Of a stretch of 64,000 bases of DNA, positions 33,558-41,632 are shown in pieces (the first letter of the stretch is position 1; each line of letters opens with the position of its first letter). The translations under genes were made by a program, and so were the position numbers. This DNA comes from Nocardioides sp. (GTDB taxonomy: Bacteria > Actinomycetota > Actinomycetes > Propionibacteriales > Nocardioidaceae), in contig JACJWV010000018.1 of the NCBI GenBank assembly GCA_020636915.1, positions 30,540-94,539 on the forward strand, in the 5' to 3' direction. Under the pieces are notes generated by a model. The model ran no database searches. It worked only from the letters and a program-made list of their open reading frames with translations, and was not told the origin of the DNA.

Positions 33558-34664
33558 ATGACCGACGCCACGACCGACGACAGGACCGACGACAGGAACG
33601 AGGCCTGGAAGCCCGCCACCGTCGCCGTCACCGCCGGACGGCCGCCGCACGAGCCCGACCAGCCGCTCAACCGCCCGGTCACCCTGGCGTCGACCTACGT
33701 GGCCGGAGGTGATCTCGAGTACGGCCGCTACGCGAACCCGACCTGGTCGGCGTTCGAGGAGGCGCTCGGAGCCCTCGAGGGCGGCCGCGCGCTGGCCTTC
33801 TCGTCGGGGATGGCTGCGGTCACGACCGTCCTGGACCTCGTCGGCCACGACGCGCTGGTCGTGGCACCTCGGCACTCCTACACCGGCACGCTGCTCCAGC
33901 TCGGCGACCTCGAGGGTCGGGGCCGGCTCCGGACCGACCTGGTCGACATCACCGACACCGACGCCGTCGTCGCGGCGTGCGCCGACGCCGCGCTGGTGTG
34001 GTTGGAGTCCCCGACCAACCCGGCGCTCGAGCTCGCCGACATCGAGCGGATCGCCGAGGCCGCCCACGAGGCGGGGGCCCACGTCGTCGTCGACAACACC
34101 TTCGCCACTCCCCTGCTGCAGCAGCCGCTCGCCCTGGGCGCCGACATCGTCGTCCACTCGGTCACCAAGTTCCTCGCCGGGCACAGCGACGTGCTGATGG
34201 GCGCGATCGTCACCGCCGACGACCAGCTGCACGGCGTGCTCAAGGCGCGGCGCGACCTGCTCGGCGCCACCCCCGGCACGCTCGAGGCCTTCCTGGCGCT
34301 GCGCGGGCTGCGGACCCTCCACCTGCGGGTCGAGCGGTCGCAGGCCAACGCCACCGAGCTCGCGACCCGGCTGCGGGACCATGCCGCGATCGAGGAGGTC
34401 CGCTATCCCGGCTTCGGGGGGATCGTGTCGATCGTCCTGGCCCCGGGAGCGATGGCCGCCGACCTGTTCGTCCGGTCCACCCGCCTGTGGGTGCACGCGA
34501 CCTCGCTCGGCGGGGTGGAGTCGACCCTCGAGCGGCGCCGTCGCTGGAAGGCCGAGCCCGCCACCATCCCCGACGCGCTCGTGCGTCTCTCGGTGGGCGT
34601 CGAGGACGTCGACGACCTGTGGGAGGACCTGCGGACCGCGTTGGACGCGCTGCCGACCGCCTAG
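33558..34664 (+). CDS. Cys/Met metabolism PLP enzyme (cystathionine gamma-synthase-like)
   Basis: A 368-residue fold-type I PLP enzyme. The PLP lysine is in VVHSVTKFLAGHSDVLMG, the usual SxTKxxxGHSD block. GRYANPTWSAFEEALGALEG and ESPTNPALELADIE are other family blocks. Members act as cystathionine gamma-synthase, gamma-lyase or O-acetylhomoserine sulfhydrylase, and sequence alone does not decide which. It reads towards gpsA and its stop overlaps the gpsA stop by 3 bp. No other methionine or cysteine gene is near. Confidence 0.88.
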   Translation: MTDATTDDRTDDRNEAWKPATVAVTAGRPPHEPDQPLNRPVTLASTYVAGGDLEYGRYANPTWSAFEEALGALEGGRALAFSSGMAAVTTVLDLVGHDALVVAPRHSYTGTLLQLGDLEGRGRLRTDLVDITDTDAVVAACADAALVWLESPTNPALELADIERIAEAAHEAGAHVVVDNTFATPLLQQPLALGADIVVHSVTKFLAGHSDVLMGAIVTADDQLHGVLKARRDLLGATPGTLEAFLALRGLRTLHLRVERSQANATELATRLRDHAAIEEVRYPGFGGIVSIVLAPGAMAADLFVRSTRLWVHATSLGGVESTLERRRRWKAEPATIPDALVRLSVGVEDVDDLWEDLRTALDALPTA

Positions 34665-35674
34665 TAGATCTCCGACTTGGTGTCGCGGGCGATGAACGCA
34701 TCCATCATCTCCGGGGCGGTCATCCGCCCGGCGACGACGGCGTCGACGTGGTGGGCGATCGGCGCGTCCACGCCGGTGCGCTGGGCCAGGGCGAGCAGCG
34801 AGGAGCAGGACTTCGCGCCCTCGGCCACCTGCCGGGTGGTCGCGTAGATCTCCTCGGTCGTCATGCCCTGCCCGAGCCTCTCGCCGAAGGTCCGGTTGCG
34901 GGAGAGGGGCGACGAGCAGGTCGCCACCAGGTCACCGAGCCCGGCCAGCCCCATCAGGGTCAGCGGGTTCGCGCCCAGCGCGGTCGCGAGCCGGGCGGTC
35001 TCGGCGAGCCCCCGGGTGATGACCGAGGCGGTGGTGTTGTCGCCGAAGCCGAGCCCCACCGCCATGCCGACCGACAGCGCGACGACGTTCTTGTAGGCAC
35101 CCCCCAGTTCGCACCCGAGGACGTCCGGGCTGGTGTACGGGCGGAACGCCGGCGAGTGGACGCGCACCTGCAGTCGCCGCGCCACCTCCTCCTCGGCGCA
35201 GGCGACCACCGAGGCCGCCGGCTCGCGGCGGGCGATCTCCTTGGCCAGGTTGGGTCCGCTGACCACCGCGATCCGCTCCGGGCCGGCGCCGGTCACCTCG
35301 CCGATCACCTGGCTCATCCGGTCCAGCGTGCCCAGCTCGACACCCTTCATCAGCGACACCAGGACGGCGTCCTGCTGGAGGAACGGCGCCCACTCGGTGA
35401 GGTTGGGGCGCAGCGTCTGCGAGGGCGTGGCCAGGACGACGACGTCGGCGCCGTGCGCCGCCTTCTCGACGTCGTGGGTCGCCGACACCTGGGGCGGCAG
35501 CTCGATCCCGGGCAGGTACTCGGTGTTCTCACGCCGCTCGTTGATCGTCGCGGCGACCTCCTCGCGGCGAGCCCAGACCGTGACGTCGTTGCCGGCGTCC
35601 GCGAGCACGATCGAGAACGCCGTGCCCCACGAGCCCGCTCCGAAGATCGCGACCTTGCCGTGGCCGCCGGTCAC
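34661..35674 (-). CDS. gpsA: NAD(P)-dependent glycerol-3-phosphate dehydrogenase
   Basis: A 337-residue dehydrogenase that makes sn-glycerol-3-phosphate for phospholipids. Rossmann motif VAIFGAGSWGTAFSIVLA near residues 8-25, catalytic Lys in ELGGAYKNVVALSVG, and C-terminal LAGLGDLVATCSS. The open frame runs upstream into plsC, but the GTG at 35674 overlaps the plsC stop by 4 bp (GTGA), so the two lipid genes are coupled: GpsA supplies the backbone that acyltransferases then esterify. Confidence 0.95.
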   Translation of the reverse strand: MTGGHGKVAIFGAGSWGTAFSIVLADAGNDVTVWARREEVAATINERRENTEYLPGIELPPQVSATHDVEKAAHGADVVVLATPSQTLRPNLTEWAPFLQQDAVLVSLMKGVELGTLDRMSQVIGEVTGAGPERIAVVSGPNLAKEIARREPAASVVACAEEEVARRLQVRVHSPAFRPYTSPDVLGCELGGAYKNVVALSVGMAVGLGFGDNTTASVITRGLAETARLATALGANPLTLMGLAGLGDLVATCSSPLSRNRTFGERLGQGMTTEEIYATTRQVAEGAKSCSSLLALAQRTGVDAPIAHHVDAVVAGRMTAPEMMDAFIARDTKSEIY

Positions 35675-36465
35675 GCGGACTTCCCCCGCCTGTGGTGGCT
35701 GTTGGACCGATGGCTCCCGGACTTGTTGGGGTTGCCGGTCTGACGGACCCCGGCCTTCTTCATGTCGAACCGCTCGGCCGGAGCCGTCTCCCCGCGCACC
35801 TCCTCGACGAGGACCGTGATCGCCGCCATGATGCGCTCGGTCGCCTGGGCGATGACCGCGACCGTGCGCGGTTGGCCCTCGAGGTCGGCGAGGTCCACCG
35901 GCTGCCCGACGCGCATCCGCACCAGCTTGCGCGGGAAGAGATCCGGCTTCTTCGCGTACGGCGGCAGCAGCTCCTGGGCGCCCCACTGACCGACCGGGAT
36001 CACCGGGCACCCGGTCTCGAGGGCGATGCGCGCCGCACCCGACTTGCCGGTCATCGGCCAGCCTCCCGGGTCGCGGGTGATCGTGCCCTCCGGGTAGACC
36101 ACCACGCACTTGCCCTCGCGGACCGCGGCGACCGCGGCGTCGAACGCGCCGGCGGCGTCCTTGCTCAACCGCTCGACCGGGATCTGCCCGGCGGCACGGA
36201 AGAAGGCCCCGGCGGCGCGGTTCTTGAACAGGCCCGACTTCGCCAGGTAGTGGGGCAGCCGACCGTGGTCGTAGACGAGGTGGGCGGCGGTCAGGGGGTC
36301 GATGTGCGAGACGTGGTTCAGCACCAGGATGCAGCCGCCGCTCGCGGGGATGTTCTCACCGCCGACCCACTCGTGCTTCGTGGTCGCGACCAACCCCGCC
36401 CTGACGATGGGCTCGGCGATCACCCACGCCCAGCTCCGCTTCTCCTGCATCTTGCGAACGACCAC
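35671..36465 (-). CDS. plsC: 1-acyl-sn-glycerol-3-phosphate acyltransferase
   Basis: A 264-residue membrane-associated acyltransferase of phospholipid synthesis. The catalytic NHVSHIDPLT (HX4D) is at about residues 50-59 and the PEGT motif at VVVYPEGTITRD. A basic Ser/Asn/His-rich tail ends the protein (SGSHRSNSHHRRGKSA). The start is uncertain between GTG 36465 and ATG 36450. The next gene, gpsA, overlaps by 4 bp. Divergent from cofC. Confidence 0.9.
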   Translation of the reverse strand: MVVRKMQEKRSWAWVIAEPIVRAGLVATTKHEWVGGENIPASGGCILVLNHVSHIDPLTAAHLVYDHGRLPHYLAKSGLFKNRAAGAFFRAAGQIPVERLSKDAAGAFDAAVAAVREGKCVVVYPEGTITRDPGGWPMTGKSGAARIALETGCPVIPVGQWGAQELLPPYAKKPDLFPRKLVRMRVGQPVDLADLEGQPRTVAVIAQATERIMAAITVLVEEVRGETAPAERFDMKKAGVRQTGNPNKSGSHRSNSHHRRGKSA

Positions 36466-36507
36466 GTGCGCAGGCTACTCGGTCGGGGACCTGACAGGAT
36501 CGGGCTG

Positions 36508-37173
36508 ATGCCCGTGTCCCCGCCCCCGTCCGACGTGCCGTCCCCACGGCCGCGTCGGTACGTCGTCCTGGTCCCCGTCAAGCCGCCCTCCGTCGGCAAG
36601 TCACGGCTGCGGGGGCTCGCCGCCGAGGACCGGCGGGCCCTCGCCGAGGCCTTCGCTCTCGACACCGTCGCGGCCTGCGTCGCGGCCACCTCGGTCGCCC
36701 AGGTGCTGGTCGTGACCGACGACGCCGCCTTCTCCGCGCGGCTGTCGGGGCTCGGCACCGCGGCGATCCCAGACGGCGTGGCCGGGGACCTCAACGGCAC
36801 CCTGCGCCAGGCCGCGGCCGAGGCCCGGCGGCGTTGGCCGGAGCTGCGTCCGGTCGCGCTCTGCGCCGACCTCCCGGCGCTGCGGCCCGAGGACCTCGAC
36901 GCGACGCTGGCGCAGTCGGGTCCGCACCCGGCGTTCGTCCCGGACGCGGCCGGGGTCGGGACGACCCTGTATGTCGCGCCGTTCGAGGAGTTCGACCCGC
37001 GCTTCGGCACCGGTTCCCGCGAGGCTCACCTGGACGCAGGAGCGCGCGAGCTCGCGCAGGCGCCACCCTCGATCCGTCGCGACGTCGACGACGTCGACGA
37101 CCTGCGCGACGCCGTCCTGCTCGGCGTCGGCGCGCACACCGCGGGTCTCGCCGGGACGACGCACAGACCCTGA
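36508..37173 (+). CDS. cofC: 2-phospho-L-lactate (or phosphoenolpyruvate) guanylyltransferase CofC
   Basis: A 221-residue nucleotidyltransferase of coenzyme F420 synthesis. VLVPVKPPSVGKSRL is the CofC start; ALCADLPALRPEDLDATL carries the metal-binding Asp pair; FVPDAAGVGTTLYVAP and FGTGSREAHL follow. In mycobacteria the homologue (FbiD) uses phosphoenolpyruvate, so the substrate is not certain. ATG at 36508. No other F420 gene is in view; convergent with hupB across a 17-bp-stem terminator. Confidence 0.92.
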   Translation: MPVSPPPSDVPSPRPRRYVVLVPVKPPSVGKSRLRGLAAEDRRALAEAFALDTVAACVAATSVAQVLVVTDDAAFSARLSGLGTAAIPDGVAGDLNGTLRQAAAEARRRWPELRPVALCADLPALRPEDLDATLAQSGPHPAFVPDAAGVGTTLYVAPFEEFDPRFGTGSREAHLDAGARELAQAPPSIRRDVDDVDDLRDAVLLGVGAHTAGLAGTTHRP

Positions 37174-37179
37174 CGTGCC

Positions 37180-37215
37180 GACGGGCCGCCATCCCCGTGG
37201 GGATGGCGGCCCGTC
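37180..37215. terminator. Bidirectional terminator between cofC and hupB
   Basis: Perfect 17-bp arms, 37180-37196 and 37199-37215 (GACGGGCCGCCATCCCC and its complement) with a 2-base gap. It lies 6 bp after the cofC stop and 18 bp after the hupB stop. Confidence 0.85.
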
Positions 37216-37233
37216 TCCGTGGGTCCCGAGCGG

Positions 37234-37896
37234 TCAGGCCTTCTTGGCCGTCTTCTTAGCCGGCGCCTTCTTGGCGGGTGCCTTCTTGGCGGGTGCCTTC
37301 TTGGCCGCTGGCGCCTTCTTGGCCGGGGCCTTCTTCGCTGCCGGGGCCTTCTTCGCGGGAGCCTTCTTCGCTGCCGGGGCCTTCTTCGCGGGCGCCTTCT
37401 TCGCCGGCGCCTTCTTGGCCGCCGTCTTCGCGGTCGTGGTCTTCTTGGCCGGGGTCGACTTCGCCGCGGTCTTCTTGGCCGGAGCAGCCTTCTTGGCGGG
37501 CGCCGCCTTCTTCGCCGGTGCCGACTTCTTGGTGGCCGCGGCAGCCGCCTTCTTGGCCGGCGCGGTCGCCTTCTTCGCCGCCGAGGCGCCGGTGGCCAGC
37601 GTCAGCTTGGGCAGCTTCTTCGCACCCGACACGACGTTCTTCAGGTCGGCGCCGGCGGTGAACTTCGGAACGGCGGTCTTCTTGGCCTTGATGCGTGCGC
37701 CGGTCTGCGGGTTGCGCACCCAGCGGGCCTCGCGGACGCGCTTCTCGAACGACCCGAAGCCCGTGATCGCGACCTTCTCACCCTTCGCGACCTCGCGGGT
37801 GATCGTGTCGAGCACGGACTCGAGTGCGTGCGAGGCGGCCTTCTTGTTCCCCTCGAACCGCGCCGAGAGTGCGTCGATGAACTCTGACTTGTTCAC
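37234..37896 (-). CDS. hupB: HU-family nucleoid protein with Lys/Ala-rich tail
   Basis: A 220-residue HU protein of the actinobacterial HupB/HupS type. Residues 1-90 are the DNA-bending HU fold (NKSEFIDALSARFEGNKKAA, GFGSFEKRVREARWVRNPQT). A roughly 110-residue tail of repeated KKAPAKKA/KKTAAK units resembles histone H1 and binds DNA non-specifically; its length is prone to repeat slippage. The open frame has an ATG at 37911, but its next codons form the ribosome site GGAAGGGAAG for the GTG at 37896, which I chose. Confidence 0.95.
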   Translation of the reverse strand: MNKSEFIDALSARFEGNKKAASHALESVLDTITREVAKGEKVAITGFGSFEKRVREARWVRNPQTGARIKAKKTAVPKFTAGADLKNVVSGAKKLPKLTLATGASAAKKATAPAKKAAAAATKKSAPAKKAAPAKKAAPAKKTAAKSTPAKKTTTAKTAAKKAPAKKAPAKKAPAAKKAPAKKAPAAKKAPAKKAPAAKKAPAKKAPAKKAPAKKTAKKA

Positions 37897-37924
37897 TGTC
37901 TTCCCTTCCAATGAACGACAAGTG

Positions 37925-37942
37925 GTCGAGCCCTTGCTCGAC
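37925..37942 (-). promoter_or_regulatory. Short hairpin in the hupB leader
   Basis: Perfect 7-bp arms GTCGAGC/GCTCGAC (37925-37931, 37936-37942, loop cctt) lie 28 bp before the hupB GTG, between the proposed promoter and the ribosome site. A leader role is possible, not shown. Confidence 0.45.
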
Positions 37943-37953
37943 TTCTGCTTGGC

Positions 37954-37982
37954 ACGCTAGGTATTCGTGGCCGCTGCCACAA
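37954..37982 (-). promoter_or_regulatory. Candidate promoter of hupB
   Basis: On the minus strand TTGTGG (37982-37977), 17 bp, TAGCGT (37959-37954). The -10 fits TAnnnT and the -35 keeps TTG. It is 58 bp from the GTG. Confidence 0.4.
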
Positions 37983-38109
37983 TCACCTTCGCCGCGTTTC
38001 TTGGGGGATTTTCGGGTCATTTCAGACAGCCCGGTATCGCTCAGAAGCCGTCAGCAGAGCGGAATTCCACTGATTCAGGCCGCTCGAGGACTGGACGGCC
38101 GAAATGGCG

Positions 38110-38151
38110 AAGTGGGCGAATCCCCAAGCCCGCTTGGGGATTCGCCCACTT
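38110..38151 (-). terminator. leuCD terminator hairpin
   Basis: Perfect 19-bp arms (38110-38128 and 38133-38151, loop cccg) around AAGTGGGCGAATCCCCAAG and its complement begin 12 bp after the leuD stop. TTTT follows on the plus strand, so it could also stop plus-strand transcription. Confidence 0.85.
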
Positions 38152-38163
38152 TTCGGCATTGCC

Positions 38164-38772
38164 TCAGCCAGCGTGGATCGTGACCGGCTTCCACGTGGGA
38201 CGGGTCTTCTCGTAGGCCGCGATGTCGGGTTCGTGGCCGAGCGTGATCCCGATGTCGTCCAGCCCTTCGAGCAGGCGCCACCGCGTGTAGTCGTCGATGT
38301 CGAAGGAGTCCTCGATCGCGTCCGGGCCCTCGCCGGCGCGCACCGTGCGCGACTCGAGGTCGACGGTCACGGTCGCGCCGGGCTGCTCCTCCAGCAGGTC
38401 CCACAGCTGCTGCACGACCTTCTCGTCGACCTGGGCCGCGAGCAGGCCGGCCTTGCCGGAGTTGCCGCGGAAGATGTCGCCGAACCTGGGCGAGATGACG
38501 GCCTTGAACCCGTAGTTCTGCAGCGCCCAGACGGCGTGCTCGCGCGACGACCCGGTGCCGAAGTCCGGCCCAGCGACCAGGACCGAGCCGGCGGCGTACG
38601 CCGGGTTGTTGAGCACGAACGACGGGTCGTTGCGCCAGGCGGCGAACAGCCCGTCCTCGAACCCGGTGCGCGTGACGCGCTTGAGGTACTCGGCCGGGAT
38701 GATCTGGTCGGTGTCGACGTTGCTGCGCCGCAGCGGGACGCCGACACCGGTGTGGGCGCTGAACTTCTCCAT
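38164..38772 (-). CDS. leuD: 3-isopropylmalate dehydratase small subunit
   Basis: A 202-residue swivel domain that pairs with LeuC to isomerise 2-isopropylmalate to 3-isopropylmalate in leucine synthesis. PLRRSNVDTDQIIPAEYLK at the N-terminus and the phosphate/substrate loop GTGSSREHAVWAL are diagnostic. ATG at 38772, immediately after the leuC stop at 38774. A strong hairpin ends the unit. Confidence 0.97.
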   Translation of the reverse strand: MEKFSAHTGVGVPLRRSNVDTDQIIPAEYLKRVTRTGFEDGLFAAWRNDPSFVLNNPAYAAGSVLVAGPDFGTGSSREHAVWALQNYGFKAVISPRFGDIFRGNSGKAGLLAAQVDEKVVQQLWDLLEEQPGATVTVDLESRTVRAGEGPDAIEDSFDIDDYTRWRLLEGLDDIGITLGHEPDIAAYEKTRPTWKPVTIHAG

Positions 38773-38773
38773 C

Positions 38774-40222
38774 TCAGTTGCTCCCTGCGTTCGTCAAAGG
38801 TGCCCCAGGTGCCCCGGCGGCCGGCGCCAGGTCGGCGGGTGAGGAGAGCCGGCCGCGGACCGCGGTGGCGGCGGCCACCGGCACCGACACCAGGTGGGTG
38901 CGGCCACCCTTGCCCTGCCGGCCCTCGAAGTTGCGGTTCGACGTCGATGCGCTGCGCTCGCCGGGTGAGAGCGTGTCCGGGTTCATGCCCAGGCACATGG
39001 AGCAGCCCGCTCCGCGCCACTCGGCACCGGCCTCCTTGAAGACGAGGTCCAGCCCTTCCTCCTCGGCCTGCAGGCGCACCCGCACCGATCCCGGCACGAC
39101 CAGCAGCCGCGTGCCCGGGTCGACCGTGTGTCCCTTGATGACCTCGGCGGCCGTGCGCAGGTCCTCGATGCGGCCGTTGGTGCACGAGCCGATGAAGACG
39201 GTGTCGACGTCGATCTCGCGCATCGGCGTACCTGCCTGCAGACCCATGTACTGCAGGGCCTTCTCGGCAGCGACCCGGTCCGAGGCGTCCTCGAAGTCCT
39301 CCGGCGACGGGACCCGTCCTCCGAGAGGCACACCCTGGCCGGGGTTGGTGCCCCAGGTGACGAACGGCGTCATCGTCGACGCGTCGAGCACGATCTCCGC
39401 GTCGAACTCCGCGTCGTCGTCGGTGCGCAGGCTCTTCCAGTGCTCGACGGCGGCGTCCCAGTCTGCGCCCGTGGGCGCCTCCGGACGACCCTCGATGTAG
39501 TCGAACGTGGTCTGGTCGGGCGCGATCAGCCCGGCCTTGGCGCCCCACTCGATGCTCATGTTGCACACCGTCATCCGGCCCTCCATCGAGAGCTCCTCGA
39601 TGGCCTGGCCGCGGTACTCGACGATGTAGCCCTGGCCACCACCGGTGCCGGTGTGCGCGATCAGCGTCAGCACCAGGTCCTTGGCGGTGACACCGGCCGG
39701 GAGGCTGCCGTTCACGGTGACCGCCATCGTCCTCGGCTTCGCCTGGGGAAGGGTCTGCGTTGCCAGGACGTGCTCGACCTCCGACGTACCGATGCCGAAG
39801 GCGATCGCGCCGAACGCGCCGTGCGTGCTGGTGTGGCTGTCACCGCACACGATCGTCATGCCCGGCTGGGTCAGGCCCAGCTGCGGGCCGACGACGTGGA
39901 CGATGCCCTGGTCGGCGTCGCCCAACGGGTGCAGGCGTACGCCGAACTCCTCGGCGTTGCGCCGCAACGTCTCGACCTGCGTGCGCGACACCGGGTCGGC
40001 GATCGGCTTGTCCCAGTCCAGCGTCGGGACGTTGTGGTCCTCGGTGGCGATCGTCAGGTCCGGGCGACGCACGGCGCGGCCCGCCAGCCGCAGCCCGTCG
40101 AACGCCTGCGGCGAGGTCACCTCGTGGATCAGGTGCAGATCGATGTAGAGCAGGTCGGGCTCTCCCGGAGTCGACCGGACGACATGCTCGTCCCAGACCT
40201 TCTCGGCCAAGGTCTTGCCCAT
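38774..40222 (-). CDS. leuC: 3-isopropylmalate dehydratase large subunit
   Basis: A 482-residue aconitase-family subunit. Its 4Fe-4S cluster is held by Cys in FIGSCTNGRIEDL and the CxxC of GAGCSMCLGMN. GDSHTSTHGAFGAIAFGIGT is the substrate block. Start ATG 40222 with GAGAGGGAGA upstream; the frame extends 14 more codons. A Pro/Ala tail extends the C-terminus. Divergent from the NdgR/LtbR-type regulator, which controls leuCD in Streptomyces and Corynebacterium. Confidence 0.97.
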   Translation of the reverse strand: MGKTLAEKVWDEHVVRSTPGEPDLLYIDLHLIHEVTSPQAFDGLRLAGRAVRRPDLTIATEDHNVPTLDWDKPIADPVSRTQVETLRRNAEEFGVRLHPLGDADQGIVHVVGPQLGLTQPGMTIVCGDSHTSTHGAFGAIAFGIGTSEVEHVLATQTLPQAKPRTMAVTVNGSLPAGVTAKDLVLTLIAHTGTGGGQGYIVEYRGQAIEELSMEGRMTVCNMSIEWGAKAGLIAPDQTTFDYIEGRPEAPTGADWDAAVEHWKSLRTDDDAEFDAEIVLDASTMTPFVTWGTNPGQGVPLGGRVPSPEDFEDASDRVAAEKALQYMGLQAGTPMREIDVDTVFIGSCTNGRIEDLRTAAEVIKGHTVDPGTRLLVVPGSVRVRLQAEEEGLDLVFKEAGAEWRGAGCSMCLGMNPDTLSPGERSASTSNRNFEGRQGKGGRTHLVSVPVAAATAVRGRLSSPADLAPAAGAPGAPLTNAGSN

Positions 40223-40280
40223 GACGCACTCTCCCTCTCGTTGCGCGTGCTGACGGTCACCCACCCTAGCGCTTGCATCC

Positions 40281-40305
40281 CATTCTCTGAGACGTCAGTA
40301 TTGCC
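40281..40305. promoter_or_regulatory. Candidate operator/promoter region between leuC and ndgR
   Basis: The 85-bp divergent gap contains ATTCTCTGAGACGTCAG with the small palindrome CTGA-gacg-TCAG (40287-40298) and TCTC-t-GAGA. On the minus strand TAGGGT lies about 25 bp further towards leuC, so the site would cover the leuC -35 region. This is where an NdgR/LtbR operator would be expected; the motif identity is inferred. Confidence 0.4.
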
Positions 40306-40307
40306 AT

Positions 40308-41030
40308 ATGGACAACACCAGCGGCGTCGGCGTCCTCGACAAGGCCGCCCTCGTGCTCACCGCTCTCGAGTCCGGACCGGCCACCCTCGCCGGCCTCGTC
40401 GCCGGGACCGGCCTCGCCCGGCCGACTGCCCACCGGCTCGCCGTCGCCCTCGAGCACCACCGCCTCGTCGCCCGGGACATGCAGGGCCGGTTCGTGCTCG
40501 GTCCGCGCCTCGCCGAGCTGTCGGCCGCCGCCGGCGAGGACCGGCTGCTCGCGACCGCCGGCCCCGTGCTCGCGCGGCTGCGCGACATCACCGGAGAGTC
40601 CGCCCAGCTCTGGCGCCGCCAGGGTGAGCACCGCGTCTGCGTGGCCGCCGCCGAACGTCCCTCGGGCCTGCGCGACACGATCCCGGTCGGATCGCAGCTG
40701 ACGATGCGCGCCGGGTCGGCCGCCCAGGTACTGCTGGCCTGGGAGGACCCCGAGCGCATGCACCGCGGGCTGCAGAACGCCGCGTTCTCGGCCGCCGCCC
40801 TGTCCGGCATCCGTCGACGCGGCTGGGCGCAGTCGGTCGGTGAGCGCGAGCAGGGCGTGGCGTCGGTCTCCGCCCCGGTCCGCTCCCCCGGCGGCAAGGT
40901 CATCGCGGCGGTCTCGGTCTCGGGGCCGCTCGAGCGGCTGTCCCGTCAGCCCGGGCGGATGCACGCGCCCGCCGTCCTCGCGGCCGCCGAGCGGCTCAGC
41001 GAGTCGCTGCGGCGGGCCGCCGCGGAGTAG
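40308..41030 (+). CDS. ndgR: IclR-family regulator, NdgR/LtbR type
   Basis: A 240-residue IclR regulator. A winged helix-turn-helix at about 10-65 (LAGLVAGTGLARPTAHRLA) is followed by the IclR effector domain (ITGESAQLWRRQGEHRVCVA to VSVSGPLERLSRQPGRM). The position, divergent from leuC, matches NdgR of Streptomyces and LtbR of corynebacteria, which regulate leucine and other amino acid genes. ATG at 40308; nearly no leader before it. Effector may be leucine or a pathway intermediate; not shown here. Confidence 0.92.
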   Translation: MDNTSGVGVLDKAALVLTALESGPATLAGLVAGTGLARPTAHRLAVALEHHRLVARDMQGRFVLGPRLAELSAAAGEDRLLATAGPVLARLRDITGESAQLWRRQGEHRVCVAAAERPSGLRDTIPVGSQLTMRAGSAAQVLLAWEDPERMHRGLQNAAFSAAALSGIRRRGWAQSVGEREQGVASVSAPVRSPGGKVIAAVSVSGPLERLSRQPGRMHAPAVLAAAERLSESLRRAAAE

Positions 41031-41059
41031 GCAGCCACCAGGTCGAACCTCGGCTCACC

Positions 41060-41114
41060 GGGTTTCGAGACGCGCCGTCGCGACCTCCTTCGTCGGTCAC
41101 GGGCGCCCTCAACC
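41060..41114. repeat. Intergenic repeat-like block, GGTTTCGAGACGCGCC...CTCAACC
   Basis: A 55-bp block between ndgR and ogt starts GGTTTCGAGAC and ends GCCCTCAACC, with imperfect inverted ends. I recall blocks of this look as frequent dispersed elements in Nocardioides-like genomes, but there is only one copy in this window. It is non-coding. Confidence 0.45.
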
Positions 41115-41115
41115 T

Positions 41116-41163
41116 GCCTTGTCCCTCTGAGTGGATCGCTTCGCGATCCCCTCAGAACAAGGC
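41116..41163. terminator. Long hairpin between ndgR and ogt
   Basis: Outer arms GCCTTGT (41116-41122) and ACAAGGC (41157-41163). Inner 14-bp arms 41126-41139 and 41143-41156 have one mismatch, around loop ttc. The right side covers the last codons and stop of ogt. It suits a bidirectional terminator of the convergent pair. Confidence 0.7.
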
Positions 41164-41631
41164 ATCCTGCTCGAGGGTGAGCAGCAGCTGCTTGCGCTCG
41201 AGCCCCCCGGCGTACCCGGTGAGGGTGCCGTTGGCACCGATGATGCGGTGGCACGGGATGACGATCGGGATCGGGTTGCGTCCGTTGGCCAGGCCGACCG
41301 CCCGCGAGGCGGCGTTGGTCATGCCGAGCCGGTGCGCGATCTCGCCGTACGACGCGGTCTCTCCCCAGGCGACGCCGAGCAGCTCGGCCCACACCCGCTT
41401 CTGGAACGCGCTGCCCTCCGGGGCCAGCGGGAGGTCGAACTCCTTGAGGTCGCGGGTGAAGTAGGCGTCGAGCTGGCGCACGGCCTCGACCAGCACCGGG
41501 TGCGCGTCGTCACGGGCACCGCGCGGTCGCCCGTCGCTGTCGCGGAAGGGCGAGAACTCGATCGCGGTGATCGCGCCGTTGTGCTCGACCACACGCAGCG
41601 GCCCGATCGGGGACTCCATCACGGTCCACAT
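41152..41631 (-). CDS. ogt: Methylated-DNA--protein-cysteine S-methyltransferase Ogt
   Basis: A 159-residue suicide methyltransferase that repairs O6-methylguanine. The acceptor Cys is in NPIPIVIPCHRIIGANG; the DNA-binding helix-turn-helix precedes it (GETASYGEIAHRLG...ASRAVGLANGRNP). Begins 2 bp after the Ada-AlkA stop, so the two alkylation repair genes form one unit. It may carry out the methyl-transfer step that is fused onto Ada in E. coli. Confidence 0.95.
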   Translation of the reverse strand: MWTVMESPIGPLRVVEHNGAITAIEFSPFRDSDGRPRGARDDAHPVLVEAVRQLDAYFTRDLKEFDLPLAPEGSAFQKRVWAELLGVAWGETASYGEIAHRLGMTNAASRAVGLANGRNPIPIVIPCHRIIGANGTLTGYAGGLERKQLLLTLEQDALF

Positions 41632-41632
41632 G

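Noticed and set aside
37234..37600. Frame error in the hupB tail
   Set aside because: The Lys/Ala repeat region is unusual in look but the frame is continuous and the tail is normal for actinobacterial HU proteins.
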